Assembly (NCBI GenBank): GCA_001778285.1
Contig: MFGL01000007.1
Span: 5,045 to 11,197, forward strand
DNA length: 6,153 bases
Direction of reading: 5' to 3'
Origin: Candidatus Falkowbacteria bacterium RIFOXYC2_FULL_47_12
GTDB taxonomy: Bacteria > Patescibacteriota > Patescibacteriia > Patescibacteriales > XYC2-FULL-47-12
Shown here: positions 1 to 4,757 of the stretch, piece after piece
Numbering within the stretch: the first letter of the stretch is position 1
Layout: each line of letters starts with the position of its first letter
Position numbers and translations under genes: made by a program
Notes under the pieces: model-generated
Told to the model about the DNA's origin: nothing
Database searches by the model: none
The model's input: the letters and a program-made list of their open reading frames with translations, nothing else

Positions 1-2
1 AC

Positions 3-887
3 CGTTGGCTGGTGCTCCTGTTTTTTATTGTTTATACGGTAAGTTTTGATTTGCTCGCAATAAACATGGATGTTTTTTTGAAAGATATCACCACGACGCA
101 ACAAATGGGCCGGGTGCGCACCACGTTTTTGACTGCTACCAACATTGCCTGGGTTATGGCGCCCTTTCTCATGGGTCAAATCGCGAGCGGCGGCGACTAT
201 ACCTTAGTGTACTTAGGCGCGGCGCTGGCGCTCGTGCCGGCCATCTTGATTCTTGTCAGCCAGCGGCGCAACCTCAAAGACGGCATCAACTACCGCAGCC
301 GGCGCTGGGCCGATTTGCTTTCCGCCTTCCGGCGCAACAAAAATTTAACAAAAGTTTTTACCGTTACCTATTTCTTGCATTTTTTTTACTGCATTATGGT
401 CGTATACACGCCGATTTATCTGCACGAGTACAAAGGCTTTGACTGGCCGCAGATAGGCATTATGTTTACCATTATGCTTGTGCCGTTCGTGATTTTGGAA
501 TTTCCGGCCGGCGCCATCGCCGACCGCTACTGGGGCGAGCAGGAAATTTTAATCGTCGGTTTGGTTATCATGATGGCGGCCACCGGTTCAATGTTTTTTA
601 TCCAGTCGTCAAATTTCATCGTCTGGGCCGTCATACTTTTCCTCTCGCGCGTCGGCGCCTCGTTGGTTGAGGCCATGCAGGACGTTTATTTTTTCAAAAT
701 CGTTGACAAGCAGGATATGGATTTAATTAACTTGTTCCGCGACATCCGTCCGGCGGCCTGGCTGTCCGGATCGCTTTGCGCCGTTATTATTTTGAAATTT
801 TTTCCCCTGCAGTACCTCTATTTATTTTTAGCCGTCTTTTTGCTGACGGCCCTGCGTCCGGCCTTGACGCTGAAAGATACAAAGTGA
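3..887 (+). CDS. Major facilitator superfamily transporter, 5'-truncated by window edge
   Basis: This is an inner-membrane secondary transporter whose substrate cannot be read from the sequence. The frame is open to the left edge, so the GTG at 12 is not a convincing start and the N-terminus is missing. Counting from the GTG, hydrophobic segments lie near residues 1-20, 39-58, 64-83, 113-135, 148-168, 176-198, 202-220, 247-266 and 267-285. The charged loop at about 84-112 fits the central cytoplasmic loop of a 12-helix MFS protein, so about three helices are missing. After the eighth helix comes GAIADRYWG (residues 166-174), the C-half copy of the MFS loop motif G-x3-D-R-x-G. The TGA stop is followed within a few bases by an inverted repeat. 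No partner gene is visible. The family is confident; the subfamily is unknown. Confidence 0.85.
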   Translation, partial: RWLVLLFFIVYTVSFDLLAINMDVFLKDITTTQQMGRVRTTFLTATNIAWVMAPFLMGQIASGGDYTLVYLGAALALVPAILILVSQRRNLKDGINYRSRRWADLLSAFRRNKNLTKVFTVTYFLHFFYCIMVVYTPIYLHEYKGFDWPQIGIMFTIMLVPFVILEFPAGAIADRYWGEQEILIVGLVIMMAATGSMFFIQSSNFIVWAVILFLSRVGASLVEAMQDVYFFKIVDKQDMDLINLFRDIRPAAWLSGSLCAVIILKFFPLQYLYLFLAVFLLTALRPALTLKDTK

Positions 888-890
888 AAT

Positions 891-968
891 GTCTAATTAC
901 TAATTTCTAATGTCTAAATACACGAACAAATTAAGATAGCATTAGAAATTAGTAATTAGAAATTAGGC
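891..968. repeat. Inverted repeat built of 7-nt units
   Basis: The left arm (891-918) is four consecutive heptads: GTCTAAT, TACTAAT, TTCTAAT, GTCTAAA. The right arm (941-968) is four heptads: ATTAGAA, ATTAGTA, ATTAGAA, ATTAGGC. Bases 892-912 and 940-960 are perfect 21-nt reverse complements around a 27-nt spacer. A further five pairs (887-891 with 968-972) can form if the 7 nt at 961-967 bulge out. The element starts four bases after the transporter stop and ends about 20 bp before the rpmG promoter. T-rich sequence follows the right arm, so it may help end transcription. The stem is nearly all A/T, however, so a dispersed intergenic repeat is an equally good reading. Confidence 0.85.
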
Positions 969-986
969 ATTTTTCTTTAAGTTGTC

Positions 987-1015
987 TTGACAAAGAGCGG
1001 TAGGTGTAGTACGCT
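987..1015 (+). promoter_or_regulatory. Probable sigma70-type promoter of rpmG
   Basis: A perfect -35 TTGACA (987-992) is followed after 17 bp by TACGCT (1010-1015). That hexamer keeps the first, second and last bases of TATAAT. Transcription would start near 1022 and give a leader of about 28 nt before the rpmG ATG. The TTG at 987 opens a longer in-frame reading of rpmG, but it is the -35 box and not a start codon. Confidence 0.55.
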
Positions 1016-1049
1016 ACGAAGAGCTTTAATTTATAAAAAAAATACTTTT

Positions 1050-1205
1050 ATGTCCCAAGACAACATAATGAAGCTGGAATGCACCGAGTGCAAGCGCGTG
1101 AATTATAACTCGCACAAGAACAAAAAAACCCTCAAGGAGCGCCTGACCATCAACAAATTCTGCAAAGCCTGCGGCAAGCACACGGCGCACAAAGAGACGA
1201 AGTAA
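1050..1205 (+). CDS. rpmG: Large ribosomal subunit protein bL33
   Basis: This 51-residue component of the 50S subunit is typical in length for bL33. Two cysteine pairs, CTEC (residues 11-14) and CKAC (38-41), form the intact zinc ribbon of the zinc-binding form. The middle carries the usual NYNSHKNKK basic stretch and the C-terminus is Lys/His-rich. The ATG at 1050 is preferred over an in-frame TTG at 987, which coincides with a -35 box and would add 21 residues foreign to the family. An ATG at 1068 would give a shorter, equally family-like protein. No Shine-Dalgarno sequence is present; the leader is A-rich. A hairpin terminator and then tRNA-Trp follow. In many bacteria rpmG and tRNA-Trp precede secE-nusG, but those genes are absent here. 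Confidence 0.93.
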   Translation: MSQDNIMKLECTECKRVNYNSHKNKKTLKERLTINKFCKACGKHTAHKETK

Positions 1206-1220
1206 TTGAATTTCAAATCA

Positions 1221-1250
1221 TTGCAAAATATAGCGCTTTCGTGCTATATT
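1221..1250 (+). promoter_or_regulatory. Candidate promoter of tRNA-Trp, overlapping the rpmG terminator
   Basis: TTGCAA (1221-1226) and TATATT (1245-1250) are separated by 18 bp, matching the -35 and -10 consensus at 4 and 5 of 6 positions. Initiation would fall near 1257, a few bases before the mature tRNA 5' end. A second pair, TTGAAT (1206-1211) with TATAGC (1229-1234) at 17 bp, is also possible. Both overlap the hairpin. Readthrough from rpmG is the alternative. Confidence 0.4.
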
Positions 1251-1255
1251 TTGTT
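1224..1255 (+). terminator. Intrinsic terminator of rpmG
   Basis: A 13-bp stem pairs 1224-1236 with 1241-1253, including one G-T wobble at 1235/1242. It closes on the 4-nt loop TTTC. The 3' arm ends in TATATTTTG followed by TT. It lies 18 nt after the rpmG stop and just before the tRNA gene. The stem is AT-rich, so termination may be partial. Confidence 0.6.
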
Positions 1256-1261
1256 ATATCT

Positions 1262-1332
1262 GGGGGAATAGTACAGTGGTAGTATGCTGGTCTCCAAAAC
1301 CAGAGATGAGGGTTCGATTCCTTCTTCCCCTG
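1262..1332 (+). tRNA. trnW: tRNA-Trp (anticodon CCA)
   Basis: The full cloverleaf can be drawn. The acceptor stem pairs GGGGGAA (1262-1268) with TTCCCCT (1325-1331), and the discriminator is G at 1332. The D stem is GTAC/GTAT with loop AGTGGTA. The anticodon stem is CTGGT/ACCAG with loop CTCCAAA, giving anticodon CCA. The variable loop is AGAT, and the T stem GAGGG/CCTTC carries loop TTCGATT. CCA is not encoded (the next bases are CAA), so it must be added by a nucleotidyltransferase. The G73 discriminator fits tRNA-Trp. The first acceptor pair is G-U instead of the A-U usual for bacterial tRNA-Trp. No intrinsic terminator follows, so the tRNA may be cotranscribed with the genes downstream. 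Confidence 0.95.
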
Positions 1333-1497
1333 CAAATTTTATGATTATGTATGATGGTGGCTCACTTGTCATACTGCCGCTGTTTATATGCCATCAAAAT
1401 AAACAGGCAAATTCGCCGTTATTCTGACGTGCTGAAAACGAGGTGCGTTGGCATTACTGTGGAAAAATTAGCTCAATTAAACACTATAGTGAAGTAT

Positions 1498-1842
1498 ATG
1501 GAAATGAAAATTGTTACTAAAAAAATAACAAGAAGTGAATTGCAGTCAATGGCTGAAGCGATTCTTGGCGACATGGTGAAAGCAGTCGTTGACGTTGAGA
1601 AACGAATCATGGCGGTGGGCGGCGAGATGCATGCTGATATGGAGCAACTCTTAATTAGCAACGGCTCGCAACAACATGACATTTGGGGGATAAATTTATA
1701 TCCAAATGATTATAAAGATAATTTTATTGAGTATACTTCCTTAATCAACATACGCCCCCAACAGGGCAATCGTTCTATGGATTTACAAAATCAGAGCGTT
1801 CGTGATAGAATAAAAGAAATAGTAACGAGTTTTATAGCATAA
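1498..1842 (+). CDS. DUF5674 family protein
   Basis: This 114-residue protein has no known function. I recognise it as DUF5674 from the ordered motifs GDMVKAVVDVEK, GGEMHAD, LLISNGSQQHDIWGINLYP and NIRPQQGNRS, and from its length of about 110 residues. The conserved Asp, His, Asn and Arg in these blocks look like an active or binding site, but that is inference. ATG 1498 or ATG 1504 gives the family-length protein. The same frame is open back to ATG 1351, but the extra 49 residues look unlike the family and are probably untranslated. TATAGT at 1485-1490 resembles a -10 element, which would give an almost leaderless message, but no good -35 goes with it. The gene ends 2 nt before the next start, indicating an operon. 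Confidence 0.75.
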   Translation: MEMKIVTKKITRSELQSMAEAILGDMVKAVVDVEKRIMAVGGEMHADMEQLLISNGSQQHDIWGINLYPNDYKDNFIEYTSLINIRPQQGNRSMDLQNQSVRDRIKEIVTSFIA

Positions 1843-1844
1843 AT

Positions 1845-2171
1845 ATGTCCTCTATTCATCACACTATCGCTCGGGACAGGTGGCAGAAATTGTCGCTGTC
1901 TAACCAATTAGGAAATATTGGCAGTGAAATAACGCGGATGAGGCTTGCCCGAGAAGGAAAAAACGCTCAGCGGCTTGCCGGTGCCGGAGAACGGGTTTTG
2001 GAGTTGCTTGATTTGAGTCTCACGTCTGACAAGACCGCGCCGCAATTAAGGGAATTTGCCCGTTTGCGCGAAGTGCTCGCTGACATTATAATAGAGAGTG
2101 GGTACTATACTGTTCCGTTGCAAATGCTGGAAAAATACTGTTTGGATTTTGCCCTGGTGGCACGCAAATAA
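1845..2171 (+). CDS. Conserved-looking small helical protein, function unknown
   Basis: I cannot name this 108-residue family. The protein is predicted mostly alpha-helical and soluble, without signal peptide or membrane segment. Visible blocks are RDRWQKLSLSNQLGNIGSEI (residues 10-29), a basic segment RMRLAREGKNAQR, then VLELLDLSL (51-59), LREFARLREVLADI (68-81) and a C-terminal YCLDFALVARK. The alternation of leucines with charged residues suggests a small helical bundle. It starts 2 nt after the DUF5674 stop and ends 17 nt before the DksA-like start, so the three genes are probably one transcription unit. No Shine-Dalgarno sequence precedes it, so translation may depend on coupling to the upstream gene. 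Small helical proteins of this type occur in Patescibacteria in my recollection, unverified. Confidence 0.75.
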   Translation: MSSIHHTIARDRWQKLSLSNQLGNIGSEITRMRLAREGKNAQRLAGAGERVLELLDLSLTSDKTAPQLREFARLREVLADIIIESGYYTVPLQMLEKYCLDFALVARK

Positions 2172-2188
2172 TCATACTAACGTTTTTT

Positions 2189-2521
2189 ATGTCTCATGCC
2201 AAATTCATCCAACAAATGAAAGCCCGTCTGCTGGAGGAAAAAGCAGACGTTGAAGTGAAACTGGCTGAATTAAACGCGCCGGAAAAGGCCATGGATAATC
2301 CAGACGAAGATGACCTGGCAAATGACGCGACTGAAGATATTATAGAAGATTCCACGCGGGCAGCCTACCGCGATTTGCTCGTGCGCATTGACGCCGCTTT
2401 GAGCCGCATTGAAGCCGGAACGTACGGAATTTGCGTAAAAGACGGCCACGACATTCCCCGCGAAAAATTAGAACAGGAACCGTGGGCCGAGTGCTGTTGC
2501 GGCGCGGAGACGGAAGAATAG
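2189..2521 (+). CDS. DksA/TraR-family protein with non-canonical cysteine set
   Basis: This 110-residue protein resembles DksA/TraR regulators, which insert a coiled-coil into the RNA polymerase secondary channel. Residues 1-30 and 55-75 are predicted helices of a coiled-coil. The tip between them is strongly acidic (NPDEDDLANDATED, 37-50), as in the family. The C-terminal signature GTYGICVKDGHDIP-x3-L-x3-P (78-98) matches the family. Only the first (C82) and third (C103) canonical zinc ligands are kept: position 85 is Asp and 106 is Ala, although C102 and C104 flank C103. A similar CxxD form is known in non-zinc members such as Bacillus YteA types. It is the last gene of a three-gene run and is followed by a strong terminator. 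A role in transcription control is inferred from family only. Confidence 0.8.
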   Translation: MSHAKFIQQMKARLLEEKADVEVKLAELNAPEKAMDNPDEDDLANDATEDIIEDSTRAAYRDLLVRIDAALSRIEAGTYGICVKDGHDIPREKLEQEPWAECCCGAETEE

Positions 2522-2547
2522 CCGGTATAAAATTATTTTGGCAATTA

Positions 2548-2579
2548 AAAATACCCCATTTGAGGGGTATTTTGTTTTT
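2548..2579. terminator. Bidirectional intrinsic terminator between dksA-like gene and rpmB
   Basis: A perfect 10-bp stem pairs 2548-2557 with 2564-2573 (AAAATACCCC / GGGGTATTTT) around the loop ATTTGA. On the plus strand it is followed by GTTTTTG. On the minus strand the A-rich left flank gives a T run, so it can also end the convergent rpmB transcript. Confidence 0.88.
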
Positions 2580-2596
2580 GAGAATAACGAAATAAA

Positions 2597-2836
2597 TTAG
2601 GCCTTGCTTGTAACTAATTTGGCCAGATCGTAGCGCTTGCCCTCTTTATCCCATTTTTTTAACGTCTTAATCGCTTTGGTTGAAAGCATTAGGGTAAGGT
2701 ATTTTTTCGTTGCCGGATTTAAGAGGCGTCTTTTTTGCAGATTAACCTTGAAAGTGCGCTTGGAGGCGATGTTGGAATGGCTGCGTGAGTTGCCGGTAGC
2801 CATCTTTTTACCGGTCAGTTGACATTTGTTGGGCAT
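2597..2836 (-). CDS. rpmB: Large ribosomal subunit protein bL28
   Basis: This 79-residue component of the 50S subunit has the normal length for bL28. It opens with MPNKCQLTGKK, the family's N-terminal signature. SRSHSNIASKRTFKVNLQKRR (residues 17-37) is the conserved core that contacts rRNA. It ends in a basic helix, STKAIKTLKKWDKEGKRYDL. Only one cysteine (C5) remains, so zinc binding through four cysteines, seen in some bL28 proteins, is not possible. A good promoter lies upstream (2872-2900). The start lacks a Shine-Dalgarno sequence, and a four-codon reading frame (ATG AGT TCG TAA) ends just before it, probably by chance. The gene is convergent with the DksA-like gene and divergent from yqeY. 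Confidence 0.95.
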   Translation of the reverse strand: MPNKCQLTGKKMATGNSRSHSNIASKRTFKVNLQKRRLLNPATKKYLTLMLSTKAIKTLKKWDKEGKRYDLAKLVTSKA

Positions 2837-2852
2837 AGTTTTTACGAACTCA

Positions 2853-2881
2853 TTGATTTATTTACTCCGTTAGTATACACT
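2853..2881 (+). promoter_or_regulatory. Candidate promoter of yqeY, overlapping the rpmB promoter
   Basis: On the plus strand, TTGATT (2853-2858) and TACACT (2876-2881) are 17 bp apart, each matching consensus at four of six. Initiation near 2888 would give a leader of about 27 nt. Its -10 overlaps the rpmB -10 by two bases on the opposite strand. GATAAT at 2901-2906 is a stronger -10 match but has no -35 at the right distance. Confidence 0.45.
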
Positions 2882-2900
2882 AGGTAATAGAATTTGTAAA
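2872..2900 (-). promoter_or_regulatory. Promoter of rpmB
   Basis: On the minus strand, TTTACA (2900-2895) and TATACT (2877-2872) are 17 bp apart. Each matches its consensus hexamer at five of six positions. Transcription would start near 2865 and give a leader of about 29 nt. This is the best promoter in the window. Confidence 0.7.
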
Positions 2901-2914
2901 GATAATAAAAAATT

Positions 2915-3361
2915 ATGACCACCAAACAGCAAATTTTGGATGATTTTATCAAAGCCTATAAAGAGAAAAATGAGATTAAAAAACGAACGCTGGAATCAAT
3001 CAAATCCGAAATTTTAGTCTTTGAAAAGCAAAAAGAAGGCAATGAAGCATGCCCGGAGAAACTCGCTGAGATTTTAAAAAGCATGGCAAAAAAACGCCGT
3101 GAAGCGATTGAGGCCTTTGAAGCGGCCGGACGCACTGAATTAGCACAACGGGAAAAAGAAGAATTAGCAATCATTAAGTCATATCTGCCAGAACAGCTGT
3201 CTGCCGCACAGGTGAGAGAGGCAGTGGAACGTATCGTGAGCGAGAACGGTTTTGGCAAAGCTGATTTTGGCAAAGCTATGGGCGCAGTGATGGCGGAGTT
3301 GAACGGACAAGCCGAAGGCACGCTTGTGGCGGGCGTGCTCAAAGAGCTTTTAGCCGCTTAG
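2915..3361 (+). CDS. yqeY: GatB/YqeY domain protein
   Basis: This 148-residue protein matches the stand-alone YqeY family in length and pattern. The family is related to the C-terminal domain of GatB, the subunit of Asp/Glu-tRNA amidotransferase that handles tRNA, but the cellular role of stand-alone YqeY is unsettled. The N-terminal helical part (residues 1-70) has the usual IKKRTLESIKSEILVFEKQK segment. Next come KRREAIEAFEAAGRTELAQREKEEL (about 80-104), the hallmark SYLPEQLS (110-117) and the helical tail domain with FGKAMGAVMAEL. It is divergent from rpmB, has no Shine-Dalgarno sequence, and is followed by 111 nt of non-coding DNA before a strong terminator. It is unlikely to be anything else. 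Confidence 0.93.
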   Translation: MTTKQQILDDFIKAYKEKNEIKKRTLESIKSEILVFEKQKEGNEACPEKLAEILKSMAKKRREAIEAFEAAGRTELAQREKEELAIIKSYLPEQLSAAQVREAVERIVSENGFGKADFGKAMGAVMAELNGQAEGTLVAGVLKELLAA

Positions 3362-3472
3362 AAGTCTCCCATGCCTTGGTAGTATAGCTGTTCAATTATG
3401 TATCCAGGAGCAGTACGATAGTATCGATCGATGCGCTGAACTTGAATAAAGTAAAATTTATGCAAGTGCCAT
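3362..3472. other. Non-coding gap after yqeY with a weak hairpin
   Basis: This 111-nt stretch separates the yqeY stop from the terminator. It contains no convincing gene. A 10-position stem with one mismatch pairs 3441-3450 with 3457-3466 (loop GTAAAA) directly before the terminator hairpin. Alternating CGAT/ATCG words occur at 3416-3432. It may be the yqeY 3' UTR or a short RNA; no good promoter is seen within it. Confidence 0.4.
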
Positions 3473-3509
3473 AAAAAATTCGCCCCTGTCTATAAGGGGC
3501 GAATTTTTT
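3473..3509. terminator. Bidirectional intrinsic terminator between yqeY and the surface operon
   Basis: A perfect 15-bp stem pairs 3473-3487 with 3495-3509 around the loop GTCTATA. Its core is CGCCCC/GGGGCG, and it is flanked by six A's on the left and six T's on the right. It therefore looks the same on both strands and can end yqeY and the leftward surface-protein transcript, whose last stop is 17 nt away. Confidence 0.92.
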
Positions 3510-3525
3510 CGTAAAATGCAATTGA

Positions 3526-4749
3526 TTATCTTGTTGCTCCGGAATAAGCGATAGCGCGAACCGCGTCCCAGTTGGTGGCTGAAGTCGGCGCAGAGCCAAA
3601 AATCGCTTTAAACGATTTAATGGCAGTCTTTTCCGAGTTCAGTTTTCTGTCAGCAGGGCGTAAGCCGTACGCCATCACCGTCACCGCTGCGTTGTCATGG
3701 GCGTTGCTCATGTTTGCTTCTCGCAAATAAATAGTTTTGAAAGAAGTTTTTGCCCGCTTCTCCGCGGTCGCGTTGGTTTGCGAAGGCCAGCGGCCGTTGG
3801 CGATTTTGATAACATCGTTCCATTCTTGGCTCGTTGCCGGCAATTTGCCGAAGGCAGCACGGTAGCTGTTCACAACGCCGCCACGCTCGCCGGCACCCAG
3901 AACCTTCGTGGCCGGTGTGCCGTAGGTGACGAAGTTCGTAATCGTACTGCTGACCGCGGCGGTAACGCCGGCGCCTTTTATAACATTTGCCACAATGGTT
4001 TTATTGTAGTTTGTCTCAGCTGTTGAGTTTCGTGATACGCCCATAGTAGCGATAACCTGGCTCACGTCGCCGGAGGCAACAGCTGCCGCGTCCGCGGCTT
4101 GCTGCTCTATCGTTACTTTGCCGGATGAATCAGTGGCCGGAACGCCGGGCGTAGCGGATACTTTTTTCGTTTCGGCAACGGTTGACGTTTCGGCCGTAGT
4201 TTTGCCGGTGGTTTCAGTTGCTGTTTCCGTCGTTGTTGGGGCAGGAGTTGTTACGGTTGTGGTAGTTGTGCCAGTCGTGTCAGTTGTGGTTGTGGTGGTG
4301 CTTGACGAACTGCTGGATGAAGAGCTTGATGACGAGCTGCTACTGGAACTTCCGCCCGGACTGCTGCCTGGTACGGTACAGGTGGTACTACTCACCGTTA
4401 CGACAAAACTTGCGCCTGAAGCGCTGCTGCGCGGCGTGACGGTCAGGTCATAGTAGGAATCGGTACAGGCATTCGTGATATCGGCATCCACACTGCTTGC
4501 GCTCATGATGTAGCGGCCGGTTGAACGCAATTGCAACAATCCGCCGGTGGAAATGGTGACGGTGATAGAACTGTCTCCAGTAGTTAGGCTGTCAACAATG
4601 GAGCTGGCCAAGACAGTTACGTTTGTATCAGGGCTTACCATGTCCAAAGTTGTGTCTTGACTGAAGGTTACTTCGTTAGCGGCCTGAACGGTGATCAAGG
4701 GAAGAGCTAAAAGCGCAATCAAGATAATAATAAAATATTTATTTCTCAT
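3526..4749 (-). CDS. Exported surface protein: beta head, poly-Ser/Thr stalk, three-repeat C-terminal module
   Basis: I do not recognise a named family for this 407-residue protein. Residues 1-24 are a signal peptide: RNK, a hydrophobic stretch, then VQA before the likely cleavage. Residues 25-125 look beta-rich, like an Ig-type sandwich, and hold the protein's only two cysteines (C95, C124). A GSSPGG hinge leads into 17 serines (134-150) and a Thr-rich, Pro/Glu-containing segment to about 195, which looks like an extended, possibly glycosylated stalk. Residues 212-290 are Ala/Val/Thr-rich. The C-terminus (294-407) is three copies of a helical unit of about 40 residues with F-G-x2-P-x5-W-x2-V-x2-IA. 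No sortase motif or C-terminal membrane anchor is seen. Modules like the head and tail recur in Patescibacteria surface proteins in my memory, unverified. A role in adhesion is inference. Confidence 0.82.
   Translation of the reverse strand: MRNKYFIIILIALLALPLITVQAANEVTFSQDTTLDMVSPDTNVTVLASSIVDSLTTGDSSITVTISTGGLLQLRSTGRYIMSASSVDADITNACTDSYYDLTVTPRSSASGASFVVTVSSTTCTVPGSSPGGSSSSSSSSSSSSSSSSSTTTTTTDTTGTTTTTVTTPAPTTTETATETTGKTTAETSTVAETKKVSATPGVPATDSSGKVTIEQQAADAAAVASGDVSQVIATMGVSRNSTAETNYNKTIVANVIKGAGVTAAVSSTITNFVTYGTPATKVLGAGERGGVVNSYRAAFGKLPATSQEWNDVIKIANGRWPSQTNATAEKRAKTSFKTIYLREANMSNAHDNAAVTVMAYGLRPADRKLNSEKTAIKSFKAIFGSAPTSATNWDAVRAIAYSGATR
3529..3870 (-). repeat. Three tandem protein repeats at the C-terminus of the 407-residue surface protein
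   Basis: Unit 1 is residues 294-334, unit 2 335-377 and unit 3 378-407. Units 1 and 3 align without gaps from S-Y/F-R/K-A to IA-N/Y: F300/F384, G301/G385, P304/P388, W310/W394, V313/V397, IA 316-317/400-401. Unit 2 needs a two-residue insertion and has lost the Trp (HD at 351-352), but keeps SFKTIY and the MAYG end. The protein stops right after the core of unit 3. Confidence 0.7.
4300..4350 (-). repeat. 17-residue poly-serine tract using all six serine codons
   Basis: Residues 134-150 of the surface protein are uninterrupted serine. On the coding strand the codons are AGC five times, TCA four, AGT three, TCC two, TCG two and TCT once. The DNA is therefore not a simple microsatellite. The adjoining Thr-rich segment lies at about 4180-4299. 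Confidence 0.95.
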
Positions 4750-4757
4750 AGAGTAGT

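Noticed and set aside
885..887. TGA as glycine (Gracilibacteria/SR1 code)
   Set aside because: The TGA falls where an MFS protein should end, a TAA follows three codons later, and the remaining genes end in TAA or TAG without internal TGA. The ordinary code is the simpler reading, though one stop is thin evidence.
891..968. CRISPR array
   Set aside because: The 7-nt units are contiguous with no spacers and are arranged as an inverted repeat.
987..1049. Upstream in-frame extension of rpmG from TTG 987
   Set aside because: The TTG belongs to the -35 hexamer TTGACA, and the added residues are unlike bL33.
1473..1682. Cys/Ser/Ile-rich frame on the minus strand
   Set aside because: It is antisense to the conserved DUF5674 motifs.
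2956..3342. Open frame on the minus strand inside yqeY
   Set aside because: It is antisense to a clear family member, Ser/Ala-rich as expected for a shadow frame, and lacks its own signals.
3396..3599. 67-codon frame on the minus strand across the terminator
   Set aside because: It runs through a 15-bp terminator hairpin and overlaps the end of the surface gene in another frame.
3697..4026. Open frame on the plus strand within the surface gene
   Set aside because: It is antisense to the repeat module, with no start signal and no family pattern.
4118..4453. Val-rich open frame on the plus strand
   Set aside because: It is the antisense of the Ser/Thr-rich stalk; Val and Asp/Glu/Leu runs are the mirror of Thr and Ser codons.
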